A stretch of DNA of 64,000 nucleotides from Sulfurimonas sp. (GTDB lineage Bacteria > Campylobacterota > Campylobacteria > Campylobacterales > Sulfurimonadaceae): contig JAUZRZ010000080.1 in NCBI GenBank assembly GCA_030949945.1, positions 1-64,000 on the forward strand, written 5' to 3'. The position numbers and the translations under genes are program-made. The notes beneath the pieces are model-generated. The model searched no databases, was not told the origin of the DNA, and saw only the letters and a program-made list of their open reading frames with translations. Position 1 is the stretch's first letter. Each line of letters begins with the position of its first letter. Below are positions 28,929 through 39,602 of this stretch, in pieces.

Positions 28929-31396
28929 ATGCCCATAGACATAGAAAAAGATGATGTACAAACAGCTCTAAAAAAGCTTAAAGCTAGAGAAAATACACTA
29001 CATCAATTTGAAGTTATTGCCAACCTAGGACGTTGGGAAGTTGACTTAAAGACACAAGTCACCACATGGTCAGACACATGTTATTCCCTTTATGGAGTTA
29101 AAATAGGCACACCTGTAAATCTTGAAGATTTTTTCCAAAGACTTCTCCCACAGTATAGGCTAGAAGCACACCAACTTTTACAAAAAGCAATCCAGACGAA
29201 AAGCTCTCATCAGTTATCAATGTGAAGTCAGGCATACAAGTGGCAAAATCATACCTATTCTTCTTAATGGACAAGTAATCTCTGACAGTGAGGGTAATCC
29301 TCTAAAGTTCTTAGGTACAACCCAAGATATAAGTCAACAAATCACCATCGAGCAAGATATAAAAGAGTTATCTAACCTTCTAGAACATTCATCCAATGAA
29401 GTTTATATTGTCTCAATAGATACTCTTAATTACACTTATGTAAACCAGAGGTGCTTAAAATGCTTTAGGATATACTAAAGAAGAACTCTTAGAAATGAAT
29501 GTAAGAGATGTAAATCCCCACCTAACAAAAGAGCATATACTAGACCTAGGTTCTCTCCTCGCTTCAAATAATAATATACTCACTACACAGATACATCAAA
29601 GAAAAGATAAAAGTACCTACTATGTCCAGTCTTATCTTCACAAAATGACTTACAAAAAAGAAAAATCATTTGTAATTTTTGATACAGATATTTCTGAGAT
29701 AAAAGAGCTAGAGATGAAATACAAAAAGCAAGCACATATTCTAGAGTACATTCATGATTCAGTCGTCTCAACTGATAAAAATGGAATCATCACATACTGG
29801 AACAAAGGTAGCACAACTCTTTTTGGATATGAAAAAGAGGATGTTTTAGGAAAAAGTATTGCTCTCATATATGGCAAGGAGAATAAATACACTTTTGAAG
29901 AACTATTGATACTTTTAAACAATCAAGGAAGATTAGATATAGAAGTAAATATGATTAAAGAGAACTCACATAAAATTATCTGTGATATTTCTTTGAGTAT
30001 TTCTAAAGATGAGTATGGTATTGCTGATGGTTATATTGGTTATATCCAAAATATAACCGCTCAAAAAAAGACACAAGAGTTACTAAAAAAACAGACACTT
30101 CAGTTAAAAAAGCAGGCTCACTATGATGTACTTACAGATTTGCCAAATAGAACACTCTTTGGAGATAGACTCTCTCAAGCTATTATCTCTTGCGCGCGAA
30201 ACAAAGAAAAGTTTGCTCTGTTCTTTATAGACCTTGACCAGTTTAAACAGATAAACGACTCACTTGGTCATCATATAGGTGATGAAGTACTTATAGAAGC
30301 TGCAAAACGCTTACAGTCAACCATAAGAGAGGAAGATACTCTCGCAAGACTTGGGGGCGATGAGTTTACTATCATTTTAAAAGATTTAAAAAATATGCAA
30401 AATGCTTCAGTAGTAGCCAAAAAAATTGTGGATATTATGAAAGAGCCAATCGTGATTAATACTCACAATCTTTATGTTACTGCTAGTATTGGTATTAGTA
30501 TCTATCCAACAGATGCAACTACAGCTTCTTATCTTATAAAATATGCTGATGTTGCTATGTATAAAGCAAAAGATGCAGGAAGAGATAACTTTCAGTACTA
30601 CTCCTCAGATATGACATCACAAGCATTTGAACGTGTGGTTTTAGAGTCAAGTCTGCGTTTAGCTATAAAGGAAGAGCAATTTATTGTTCACTATCAACCA
30701 CAATTTGATGTTACAACAGATAAAATTGTAGGAATGGAAGCCCTTGTAAGGTGGAATCACCCTACTCTAGGACTTATGCCACCTTTTAAGTTTATACCTC
30801 TAGCAGAAGAGACTGGTTTGATTATAGAGATAGATAAACTTGTTATGGTAATTGCTATGAAGCAGTTTGCACTCTGGTATTTAAAGGGTTATAATCCTGG
30901 AGTTTTATCTTTAAACCTTGCCATGAAACAGCTAAATCAAGATGATTTTTTAAGTCATTTACTTCATACAATGAACAATATTGGCTTTAAAACTGAGTGG
31001 CTTGAGCTTGAAGTTACAGAGGGGCAGGTAATGAAAAATCCAGAACTCTCTATCACTAAGTTAAACCAAATTCACGACTTAGGTATTGAAATAGCCATAG
31101 ATGATTTTGGAACAGGGTACTCTTCTCTTTTATACCTCAAGAAACTACCCTTAGATAAACTAAAAATTGATCGTGAATTTGTAAAAGATATACCAGAGGA
31201 TGAGGATGATATGGCTATTACAAAAGCAATTATTGCACTGGGGAAAAGTTTAAACCTAACACTTATTGCTGAGGGTGTTGAGACACAAGAACAAAAAGAG
31301 TTTTTAGTAAAAAATGGTTGTGAACTGATACAAGGTTATTTTTACTCACGCCCACTACCAGCAGAAGAGATTGAGGTATTGTTAATAAGTCCTTAA
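28929..31396 (+). CDS. PAS-PAS-PAS-GGDEF-EAL cyclic-di-GMP protein, two frameshifts
   Basis: Joined frames give about 820 residues. The N-terminal PAS (residues about 25-135) has NLGRWEVDLKTQVTTWSD. A frameshift near 29222 leads into GTTQDISQQITIEQDIKEL and a second PAS. Another shift near 29465 leads into GYTKEELLEMNVRDVNPH and then a third PAS with TYWNKGSTTLFGYEKEDV. GGDEF at 30355 (LARLGGDEFTII) and EAL at 30735 (GMEALVRWNHP) are both intact, as is DDFGTGYSSLLYLK. The protein could make or break c-di-GMP. No membrane segment is seen, so it is a cytoplasmic sensor, probably redox- or ligand-controlled through PAS. Confidence 0.9.
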
Positions 31397-31397
31397 A

Positions 31398-31841
31398 CTA
31401 AGAGAATTTATCTTCTTTAAGAGCACTCACTCTACGAATGGCAGCATCAGCTGCTTTTAGGAGTTCTTGTGTATCTGTTTGCAGTTCACTATAATAGAGT
31501 TTTTCCTTATCTCTTTGCATAGCTTCTGACTCACTTGATCCTAAAAGTTTAGAGAAGAGACTCTTTTTCTCATTCTCTTCAAACATCTTATAAATATTTG
31601 CATAACTACGATGCCACTCTTCATGATATTTATCTAAACGTTCAAAAAACTGCATGCCTAAGATTGATTTCATCTCTTTCTCGTGAGAATAGAACCAAAT
31701 TCCACACTCACAATCCATCTTTCCAAGTGCAGGTCTTTTTTCAACGATTTTTCCATCTATTTCAAATTCTATCTTCAACATTTGTTCAAGATGCATCTCT
31801 TTTGCATGTTCAATTGACTTAACCATCTCTTCTTTTGTCAT
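31398..31841 (-). CDS. Stand-alone CZB-domain protein
   Basis: Starting at MTKEEMVKSIEHAKEMHLEQML, this product has about 147 residues. The zinc-binding pattern is His near 16, DCECGIWFYSHEKEM (about 45-60) and KYHEEWHRSYANIYKMF (about 70-85), the same layout as CZB domains of chemoreceptors and of the E. coli cyclase DgcZ. The C-terminal half is helical. A TTG 18 bases further up is an alternative start. It is convergent with the GGDEF-EAL gene (stops 1 base apart), and a link of zinc or oxidant sensing to c-di-GMP is inferred from position alone. Confidence 0.8.
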   Translation of the reverse strand: MTKEEMVKSIEHAKEMHLEQMLKIEFEIDGKIVEKRPALGKMDCECGIWFYSHEKEMKSILGMQFFERLDKYHEEWHRSYANIYKMFEENEKKSLFSKLLGSSESEAMQRDKEKLYYSELQTDTQELLKAADAAIRRVSALKEDKFS

Positions 31842-31933
31842 TTTTTCAGCCTTATACAAATCATTTGCTTATATTATGGCATAATTTTAATAAATAAAGT
31901 ATATAATATTGTTAAACTTAAACAAAGGAAATT

Positions 31934-32501
31934 ATGATGCAACACCCTACCCCAATAGATCATCAAATCAAGTTAAATACTAAACGATATATCGTCTCTA
32001 AAACAGATGCAAATGGAATAATAGAGTATGCAAATGATTATTTTGTAGAAATTTCTGGATATACAGAAGCCGAACTCATCGGAAAACCTCACTCAATAGT
32101 ACGTCACCCTGATATGCCAAAAGTAGTTTTTAAAATGATGTGGGATAGAATTAACAAGGCACAAAACATTATGGCTGTTGTAAAAAACCTTGCAAAAGAT
32201 GGAAGCTACTACTGGGTAGTCACAGAGTTTGAACCAAAACTTGATCCAATCACAAATGAAATCATCTCGCACACTGCATTTAGAAAAGCTGCACCAGCAC
32301 GAAGCTATAGATACTATGGTACCTATTTATGCCAAACTCATAGAGATAGAAAAAGATGGTGGAGTAGAGGCAAGTGAGAAATACCTTCGTGGATATTTAG
32401 AAGAAAACAATACTACTTATGATGACTTTATAGACAATATAGTTGGGAATAAAGGACTTTTTAAAATGTTTTTTACCATGATGAAAAAACTTTTTTCATA
32501 A
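31934..32501 (+). CDS. Aer-like PAS-domain protein, one frameshift
   Basis: The product has about 188 residues after joining frames near 32300. The PAS domain (residues 15-110) has IVSKTDANGIIEYANDYFVEISGY, then IGKPHSIVRHPDMPK and WVVTEFEPKLD, which is the FAD-type PAS of Aer redox sensors. The tail has no MCP signalling domain (LRGYLEENNTTYDDFIDNIVG). Stand-alone PAS proteins of this type pair with separate receptor partners in Campylobacterota (the CetB/CetA arrangement), so it may feed the nearby chemoreceptor. That is inference. Confidence 0.85.
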
Positions 32502-32545
32502 AAAAGTATTTTTTAGATAAAATATCTTTTTAAAAGGATATTTTA

Positions 32546-33136
32546 TTGGACTTAAAAACTACACTTGATAATGACAACATTACCCTTCCAGATGACTTTT
32601 TTAGAAATGTACAAAAATATAAAGAGCATCTTCATAAATGGAATAAAATCCATAATCTAACAGGTGCTAAAGATAACAATACTCTTGATGAGTTTATCTA
32701 TGATGCCATCTATCCTCTCTCTTTTTTACCAAAAGTCTCTAGCTTTATGGACATAGGAACAGGTGCAGGGTTTCCAGGTATGATACTAGCATTTGGACTT
32801 CCTGATACTGAAGTTACTTTAGTAGAACCTCTAGTAAAACGTGCCTCTTTCTTACAGTTCATCAAAGCAGACTTAGGACTCAAAAATGTAACTGTTGTTA
32901 AAAAAAGAGTTGAGCAGATGGAGCCAAAAGTATTTGAACTCATTACTTCGCGTGCGGTGACACAGACAAAAATGTTACTCAAACTTAGTGAAAATTTCTA
33001 TGACAAAAACACAAAGTTTCTCTTTTACAAAGGCGAAAAAGTTTTTGATGAAGTAGAAGATGGAGTAAAAGATATGCAACATAAAATTATAGAGACAAAA
33101 AATAGACACTATTTACTACTTGGAGAAGAGTTATGA
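32546..33136 (+). CDS. rsmG: 16S rRNA (guanine-527-N7) methyltransferase
   Basis: This 196-residue protein has the SAM-binding loop [12 protein letters not shown] (about residue 70), [13 protein letters not shown] near the N-terminus and [15 protein letters not shown], all as in RsmG/GidB. It starts with TTG at 32546 behind AAAAGGATATTTTA. It is the first of three tightly packed genes, and its stop overlaps the next start by 4 bases. Confidence 0.93.
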   Translation: MDLKTTLDNDNITLPDDFFRNVQKYKEHLHKWNKIHNLTGAKDNNTLDEFIYDAIYPLSFLPKVSSFMDIGTGAGFPGMILAFGLPDTEVTLVEPLVKRASFLQFIKADLGLKNVTVVKKRVEQMEPKVFELITSRAVTQTKMLLKLSENFYDKNTKFLFYKGEKVFDEVEDGVKDMQHKIIETKNRHYLLLGEEL

Positions 33137-33361
33137 TACTAAAAGTACTACTTGTTTTAGGCTGTTATTGGTATAGTTTATTTTATGTTTATCAAGAAAA
33201 AACCTACAAGTGTAGAACAAGCTACAAGTAAAAAAGATGATATAAAAGCTAGTGATATGGTAGAGTGTGAAGTATGTGGCGTTTACATTGAAGTGAGTGA
33301 ATCCATTTTAAGTAATGCTAAGTACTACTGCTCAAAAGAGTGTATAGAGAAGGTTTCATAA
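33133..33361 (+). CDS. PP0621-family small zinc-ribbon membrane protein, one frameshift
   Basis: The ATG overlaps the rsmG stop (ATGA). After a one-base shift near 33160 the product reads about 75 residues. It has an N-terminal membrane segment (ILKVLLVL, then [11 protein letters not shown]) and a C-terminal Cys pattern ([16 protein letters not shown], then [10 protein letters not shown]) typical of PP0621-like proteins. The four Cys should bind zinc on the cytoplasmic side. The function is unknown. Its stop overlaps the start of the next gene. Confidence 0.75.
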
Positions 33362-33703
33362 ATGCTTTTTTTTGGACATAGATTTTTAGAGTCTCAGAAT
33401 TTTTATCATATTAACTCTATCGAGGCTATAACAAATACCCCACCCTCTTCATCTTTATATATAGAGTTTAAAGAAGAAAATTTGGACATCATTTATCACC
33501 TCAATGCAAATGATATTAGCTATGCTTTGAGTGTTTCTAACATCACAGAACTGATGTATGCTTCTTCTTTAGGAAGTGACTTTATTATAGTAGAAAAAGA
33601 GTTAGCAAAAAAAGCTCAAAGTATTGCGGAGTCTTATCTCTTTGATGCAAAAATATTAGTGCATATAGAAGATGAAGAGAGTATAGAAGAGTTGCCTACA
33701 TGA
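33362..33703 (+). CDS. Conserved hypothetical protein, 113 aa
   Basis: This is a soluble protein with no signal peptide and a beta-alpha composition (FYHINSIEAITNTPPSSSLYIEF, then LAKKAQSIAESYLFDAKILVHIEDEES). I do not recognise a named family. It is read from a start that overlaps the previous stop by one base (TAATG), so it is translationally coupled to the rsmG operon. The C-terminus is acidic. Confidence 0.7.
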   Translation: MLFFGHRFLESQNFYHINSIEAITNTPPSSSLYIEFKEENLDIIYHLNANDISYALSVSNITELMYASSLGSDFIIVEKELAKKAQSIAESYLFDAKILVHIEDEESIEELPT

Positions 33704-33725
33704 TTGTTATCTTCCAAGTGCATAA

Positions 33726-33834
33726 TTACAGACTATAAGGAGCAAAGCCCCTTATAGTAGCAGGGACATAATTGTCCCTACTACCCCCTAAAGCTATAAA
33801 AAAGAGGCTTTTTTAAGAAAAGTCCGTAACATCA
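33726..33834 (-). repeat. Palindromic interspersed repeat, copy B
   Basis: This is an inverse-orientation copy of the element at 14559. It begins TTACAGACTATAAGGAGC, has the CCCCCTAAAGCTATAAAAA core and ends AGTCCGTAACATCA. It fills the gap between the 113-aa gene and alr, which converge on it. The outer arms and the AGGGACA/TGTCCCT inner hairpin can all pair. Confidence 0.85.
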
Positions 33835-33853
33835 GTCATTAAAAAATAAACTC

Positions 33854-34852
33854 TTAGAAAATCCTGCGTTTTAGATGGGGTTTGAGTGAGGTTAAAACCT
33901 CATAACTTATAGTCCCCGCACATTTAGCTACTTCTCTTGCATCATCAAAAATGAGTAGCTCCTCTTTATCACTTACAAACGAACTGTTATCCATAGAGAT
34001 TCTTCCTGCTATTTGTACATTTTGGGGTGTTATATAGTTACAAGAACAGGAGCGAAAAAAGCCATCTGCATAACCAAAGTCGTAGTTACTTACAACTACA
34101 GACTCCTCTGCTACAAATGTTCCACCATAGCCCACACCCTCTCCACTCTCTATGACTCGGGAAGAGTTCTGTTTTGCATAGAGTGATAAAACAGGTTTTA
34201 ACTTCTGTGCATTTGAAGCAAAAGGAAGCTCTAAACAACCATAAGCTGCTATGCCCACACGAACCATATCTTCATCAAACTCTTTTTGGCGAAATAGAGC
34301 TGCTGAGTTACATGAGTGAAAAGAGTTTATACCTCTGGCTTTTAAACTCTCCTTGAGTTTGGAGAACTTCTCTTTTTGCTTTTCATACTTTCCATCAAGC
34401 TCATCTGCACTAGCATGATGTGTAAAAACTGACTCTAAAACTAAACCCTGTTTTTCTATAGCAAGGAGTGCTTCTTCAACATCTGCCACTCTAACACCAT
34501 TTCTAGACATTCCAGTATCTACTTTAAGTTCAACGATACTTCCTCTTGCAAACTTTTTGATTTTTTGTATATTGTTTATCGTATATCGTATTTTTTTACT
34601 TGGACTTTTTGGAGTATCTGCTAAAACAAGCAGATACTCAAAAAACTCTTCTATTTTCTTTGCCTCTGCGTTTGAACGCACCACCGCTCGCTTAATCCCA
34701 TACTCTTGTGCTAGTTGTGCCATCTCACACAAACCATGTCCGTAAGCATTATCTTTTAAGACAAGGGCTATCTTTTCTACACTCTGCATTTGCTCTTTAA
34801 TAATGTCAAGATTAGCAAAAAAGTTTGCCCTAGAGAGTCGTATTTCAGCCAT
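33854..34852 (-). CDS. alr: Alanine racemase
   Basis: This 332-residue protein is slightly shorter than the family average. It has the PLP-binding VLKDNAYGHG (Lys about residue 33), RVGIAAYGC and the second catalytic Tyr in GEGVGYGGTF, then AGRISMDN. It makes D-alanine for peptidoglycan. The start codon overlaps the stop of a 45-residue membrane protein gene just upstream, so the two are coupled. Confidence 0.95.
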   Translation of the reverse strand: MAEIRLSRANFFANLDIIKEQMQSVEKIALVLKDNAYGHGLCEMAQLAQEYGIKRAVVRSNAEAKKIEEFFEYLLVLADTPKSPSKKIRYTINNIQKIKKFARGSIVELKVDTGMSRNGVRVADVEEALLAIEKQGLVLESVFTHHASADELDGKYEKQKEKFSKLKESLKARGINSFHSCNSAALFRQKEFDEDMVRVGIAAYGCLELPFASNAQKLKPVLSLYAKQNSSRVIESGEGVGYGGTFVAEESVVVSNYDFGYADGFFRSCSCNYITPQNVQIAGRISMDNSSFVSDKEELLIFDDAREVAKCAGTISYEVLTSLKPHLKRRIF

Positions 34853-34982
34853 CTATCTGTTTCTCTTGATGTTTAGTGCTTTCTTGGCTTAGCATTACAG
34901 TTCCACTCATTATGAGGTAGGTCGCAAGTCCAAAACCTAAGGCTATTAAAATTGTTCTTTTTATCTTCTCTTGTCTGCTCAT
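34845..34982 (-). CDS. Small single-pass membrane protein, 45 aa
   Basis: It reads MSRQEKIKRTILIALGFGL at the start, followed by ATYLIMSGTVML. This is one membrane helix after a basic N-terminus and before a polar tail. Its TGA lies inside the ATG region of alr, an 8-base overlap on the same strand. No family is recognised. The coding call rests on the intact frame, the overlap and the clean membrane pattern. Confidence 0.6.
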   Translation of the reverse strand: MSRQEKIKRTILIALGFGLATYLIMSGTVMLSQESTKHQEKQIDG

Positions 34983-35073
34983 AATGAAATTCTATCACAA
35001 GAAATCTAATAATTAACACTTTTGTAACACTATCTTATTAGTATATGAGAAATAAAACTTATAGGCAGTTAAA

Positions 35074-37104
35074 ATGAAAAAAATAGTAGCCCTTTCACTC
35101 TTAGCATATGCAACACTCCATGCAAATGAGATAAACCTTTACACTCTTAATGTCGAATCAACACTTATCACTGAAGTAGCACAAAATGCACAGACCTCAG
35201 CAGATGTGGCACAGGCTCTTAGTGATAATGTACCCAGTATAGATATGTCTCGTCGTAGTGGTATAGCAAATGACATTCTTATCCGTGGTCAAAAACGCGA
35301 TAACATCACTGTTGAAGTTGATGGTACAAAAGTATATGGAGCATGTCCAAATCGAATGGACCCACCCGTTTCTCATATCTTAGCAAATCAGATTGAGTCT
35401 ATTGAAGTTATCGAGGGTCCGTATGATGTTGAGACCTTTGGAACTATGAGCGGTGGGATTAAAATCAAGACTAAAAAACCAACTAAAGAGCTCAAAGGTG
35501 AACTTAATGTGGGTGCAGGTAGCTTTAACTACAGAAAATTTGGCTTTAGTGGAAGCGGTGGCAATGATGTAATCAGAGTCTCTATAGCAGCTTCAACAGA
35601 GTCAAGTGATCAGTATAAAGATGGAAATGGTGATACTATTTCCGATCAAATTGATAACTATGCTGGAGCAGATTCCTTATTGCAAGGTGTAAGACTTCAA
35701 CCTGAATATCAAGATATGCCAGCATACACGAAAAAAAGTGTTCTAGCTAAGGCTTTTATCACGACCGCTGAGAATCAAGAGCTGCGTTTAAGTGTTACAG
35801 CTAACAGAAGTGATGACATCCTTTATGGTAACTCTAAAATGGATGCACTCTATGATGACTCTAACATCTATAGTGTAGAGTATAATATAAATAACATAAG
35901 TGATACATATAAAAATATCAACCTTCAGTACTTTCACTCAGATGTTGACCACCCAATGGTAACAGACTATAGAATGGCTGCTACTATGATGCCTAGAATG
36001 AAGAGTTGGCTTACTACAAATATGGATGGGCTTAAACTCAAAAACAGTTTTGAAGTTGCAAATTATAAACTCGGTCTTGGAGTTGATGCAAGTAAAAGAA
36101 CTTGGGATGGTCAGTACTACATGAATGATGTTATGATTGTTGGAAATGATATAAACAACACTACAAATAGCATGGATAATGCCATTACAAAAAATAGTGC
36201 AATTTTTGGAACATTAGAGAGAACTTATGGTGGTTTGAATGTAAAAATGGGAGCAAGATATGACTCTACAACTATTACAAGTGATGATGCAAATCAACAG
36301 GCTAATGATTACTCCGCTTTTAATGCAAATATACTTACTACATATGCTCTTAACAAAGAGAACAAAATCTTTTTAGGTTTTGGTCAAGCCTCTCGTGTTC
36401 CCGATGCTAGAGAGTTATACTTCAAACAAAATGCAACTTCTCCTACTGGAACAAAATTTGTAAAAGTTACTGGGACTGATGACTTAAAGCAATCTACCAA
36501 CAGAGAGCTTGATTTAGGGTATGAGGCAGATACAGATAATTTTAGATTTAAATTTAAAGCTTTTTACTCAATGGTTGAAGATTATATCTACTATAACAAA
36601 AGTTTAGCGAAAAACAATTTCCAAAATGTTGATGTAACACTTTATGGTGCAGAGTTGAGTGCTTCTATCTATGCAACAGATGATATAACAATAGATATGG
36701 GTGCTTCTTATAAGGTAGGTCAAAAAGATAATGCCCTCACAAATCAAACAGAGACAAATATGGCAGATATAGCACCACTTCGCGGAAATATCGCAGTAAA
36801 CTATGAGTATATGAACAACTCACTAGCGACTCTTGAACTTAGAGCAAGTGACAAGTGGAGTGAAATAGATGCAGAAAATGGTGAACAAGAGTTAGATGCT
36901 TGGAGCATAGTAAATGCAAAAATAAAACATGCTATCAACAAGAAATTTGACTTTACACTAGGTATAAATAATATCTTTGATGAGACTTATGCACAGAGTA
37001 ATACCTATGCAGACCTTATTCTTATCACGTCAACGAGTGCTGATGTGATGCTTATGAATGAGCCAGGTCGATACATCTATACAAACTTAGATTTTAAATT
37101 TTAA
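35074..37104 (+). CDS. TonB-dependent receptor, probable copper receptor type
   Basis: This 676-residue protein has a signal peptide (residues 1-17, ending TLHA). The plug domain (about 35-150) has ILIRGQKRDNITVEVDGTKV, then CPNRMDPPVSHI, IEVIEGPYDVETFG and GGIKIKTKKP. A beta-barrel follows and ends in an aromatic (YTNLDFKF). The CPNRMDPP stretch and a Met/His-rich loop (VDHPMVTDYRMAATMMPRM, near residue 290) recall OprC/NosA-type copper receptors. Transport of copper or a copper chelator is inferred. The gene is intact and begins with a good AT-rich promoter gap. Confidence 0.85.
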   Translation: MKKIVALSLLAYATLHANEINLYTLNVESTLITEVAQNAQTSADVAQALSDNVPSIDMSRRSGIANDILIRGQKRDNITVEVDGTKVYGACPNRMDPPVSHILANQIESIEVIEGPYDVETFGTMSGGIKIKTKKPTKELKGELNVGAGSFNYRKFGFSGSGGNDVIRVSIAASTESSDQYKDGNGDTISDQIDNYAGADSLLQGVRLQPEYQDMPAYTKKSVLAKAFITTAENQELRLSVTANRSDDILYGNSKMDALYDDSNIYSVEYNINNISDTYKNINLQYFHSDVDHPMVTDYRMAATMMPRMKSWLTTNMDGLKLKNSFEVANYKLGLGVDASKRTWDGQYYMNDVMIVGNDINNTTNSMDNAITKNSAIFGTLERTYGGLNVKMGARYDSTTITSDDANQQANDYSAFNANILTTYALNKENKIFLGFGQASRVPDARELYFKQNATSPTGTKFVKVTGTDDLKQSTNRELDLGYEADTDNFRFKFKAFYSMVEDYIYYNKSLAKNNFQNVDVTLYGAELSASIYATDDITIDMGASYKVGQKDNALTNQTETNMADIAPLRGNIAVNYEYMNNSLATLELRASDKWSEIDAENGEQELDAWSIVNAKIKHAINKKFDFTLGINNIFDETYAQSNTYADLILITSTSADVMLMNEPGRYIYTNLDFKF

Positions 37105-37201
37105 CATATCCCCTTCATAAATAGTTAGCGGTAGCTTACCGCTAACACTCTGCTAACATTACTATCCTATAATTACATCCTAATTAAAACAAGGATAAGA
37201 A

Positions 37202-38408
37202 ATGAATAAAATATTACTCAACTCAATACTCTCAATATCGACACTTACATTACTACTCTCAGGATGTGGAGGTAGTGATACTACTGCACCACTTAATGCT
37301 CTCTCTGCTACTTCAGGTCAACTTGTTGATAGCTACTTAGAAAATGTAGATTATAGTTGTGCTGATGGGAAAAACTCCGTAACAGATGTTAACGGTTCAT
37401 TTAGCTGTACAAAACTTCCTGTGACATTCAAACTAGGTGCTTTAAGTTTTGGGGAGATAGATAGTATTGCTCCTGATGGTCAAGTTTTTCCTCAAGACTT
37501 AGTAGGAGTCTCCCGCTCCGATATAAACAATAGTGAAGTTCTAGCAATGGCTAACTTCATGCAATCATGTGATGAAGATAGAAATAGTTCAAACGGGATT
37601 AAAATATCAGCTATTATTAAAAATAGATTCACAGCTCAAGAGACTTTTAATTCTCTTGACATTCTATCATATGCAACAGATGCAAATATTACTCTTTTAC
37701 CCGAGACTGAGTCAACAGAACACTTAGTACAAACAACTTCATATGTCGATGATGTAGATAGTGTAACGACACTTCCTGCAGATGTAACAGCTGCTCTTTT
37801 AACTCCAAACTCTATGATAGATCAAGAGACAAAAAACACACTATCGTTTATGGGTAACGAAGAGAGATTAGCTTATGATGTGTACAACTATCTCTACTCA
37901 CTCTATCCAACACTTAATCAACTAAACAACATAGCAACAAAATCAGAAATAAATCATATAAAATCAGTACAACTTTTAGTAAAAAAATACATAAGCTCTT
38001 ATACTGAATTTACAAATACTGACCTAGCTGAACTTTCTTACAAAGATGTTGCAGTCGGAGGATATGAATGCTGGTACTTATGACATCCAACACATTCAAG
38101 ATTTATATGATTTACTTACGCTTGAAGGAGCAGTTTCAGAAGAGGCAGCACTAAAAGTTGGATGTAAAATCGAGGTTATCGATGTTTTAGACTTAGATGA
38201 AGAGATTTCACTTGCAAATGCTTCAAATGCTGATGATGTTGTAACAGTGTTTGAATACTTACGTGATGGAAGTTATAACCACTACTGGGCATTTGACAAA
38301 GGTCTAAAAAACAGAGGTATTGAGGATGGTTGTTGCTCTTTAGGTGTGATAGATGGCATAAATTTTTGTCAACCTGAGTTTCCTCAAAACATACAGCCTA
38401 AAATATAA
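37202..38408 (+). CDS. DUF2202 ferritin-like lipoprotein, one frameshift
   Basis: Joined near 38060, this is about 401 residues with a lipobox (LLLSGCGG, Cys about 22). The middle resembles a carboxypeptidase-like/Ig region (SGQLVDSYLENVDYSC, then VNGSFSC). The C-terminal DUF2202 domain has SFMGNEERLAYDVYNYLYSL, EINHIKSVQ and DVVTVFEYLRDGSYNHYWAFD, a ferritin-like bundle with Glu/His metal ligands. It is 97 bases behind the TonB receptor on the same strand. A role in metal handling at the outer membrane is inferred. Confidence 0.85.
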
Positions 38409-38461
38409 TAGTAGATTTTAAGATAAGCCCTTTTTCATATAAAAAAGGCTAAAATCGTTTT

Positions 38462-39523
38462 ATGATAACAAGATACCCAACTAAAAAAATATATGTCGGC
38501 GATGTTGCTGTCGGTGGTGATGCACCTATAAGCACTCAGTCGATGACTTACTCCAACACATACGATGTCGATGCAACCGTTGAACAGATAAAAAGACTTC
38601 ACTTTGCGGGTTGCGACATCGTTCGCGTTGCTGTTCCTGATATGGAAGATGCACTTGCATTAAAAGCCATTAAAGAACGTATTGACCTGCCACTTGTTGC
38701 AGACATCCACTATAACTATAAACTTGCCCTCATAGCAGCTGAGTCTGTTGACTGCATCCGATTTAACCCTGGAAATATTGGTGAGAAATCTCGAATAAAA
38801 GAGATAGTAAAAGCTTGTCAACAAAGAGATATTCCTATTCGCATCGGTGTAAACGCAGGTAGTTTAGAAAAAGAGTTTGAAAATAAGTATGGACAGACTG
38901 CCGAGGGGATGGTGGCTAGTGCTGAGTACAACATCAAGTATCTTGAAGACCTTGGTTTTACTGACATAAAAATCTCCCTCAAAGCGAGTGATGTTGAGAG
39001 AACTGTTAGTGCATATAGACTCCTTCGCCCAAAAAATAACTACCCCTTTCACCTTGGAGTTACAGAAGCGGGAACACTTTTTCATGCTACTGTAAAAAGT
39101 TCTATTGGTCTTGGAACACTTCTTATGGAAGGTATCGGTGACACTATGCGTGTGAGTATCACAGGGGAGTTAGAAGAGGAGATAAATGTAGCTCGTGCTA
39201 TTTTAAAAGATAGTGGTGCTATGCCTGATGGGCTTAACATCATCTCTTGTCCAACATGTGGACGAATAGAAGCCGATCTTGTTACTGCTGTAGCAGAGAT
39301 AGAACGCAGAACTGCCCACATCAAAACACCTCTAAATGTTTCTGTCATGGGTTGTGTAGTAAACGCCATCGGTGAAGCTGCTCATGCAGATGTCGCTATA
39401 GCTTACGGGAAAGGCAAGGGTCTTGTTATGGTTAAGGGTGAAGTTATCGCTAACCTAGATGAGCATGAGCTTGTAGATAAGTTTGTTTATGAGGTTGAGA
39501 AGATGGCTGAATTAACAAAATAA
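38462..39523 (+). CDS. ispG: 4-hydroxy-3-methylbut-2-enyl diphosphate synthase (flavodoxin/ferredoxin)
   Basis: This 353-residue enzyme has [40 protein letters not shown] and the iron-sulfur Cys in ISCPTCGR and [11 protein letters not shown] near the C-terminus. It carries out the penultimate step of the MEP isoprenoid pathway. The gene is intact. Confidence 0.96.
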   Translation: MITRYPTKKIYVGDVAVGGDAPISTQSMTYSNTYDVDATVEQIKRLHFAGCDIVRVAVPDMEDALALKAIKERIDLPLVADIHYNYKLALIAAESVDCIRFNPGNIGEKSRIKEIVKACQQRDIPIRIGVNAGSLEKEFENKYGQTAEGMVASAEYNIKYLEDLGFTDIKISLKASDVERTVSAYRLLRPKNNYPFHLGVTEAGTLFHATVKSSIGLGTLLMEGIGDTMRVSITGELEEEINVARAILKDSGAMPDGLNIISCPTCGRIEADLVTAVAEIERRTAHIKTPLNVSVMGCVVNAIGEAAHADVAIAYGKGKGLVMVKGEVIANLDEHELVDKFVYEVEKMAELTK

Positions 39524-39602
39524 TAAACTGAAGTTATATTTATAATTAAGCTGTATTATACTTAATTTTTGTTAAAATTCTTTAAAATTAAAGGAATTTA
39601 AC

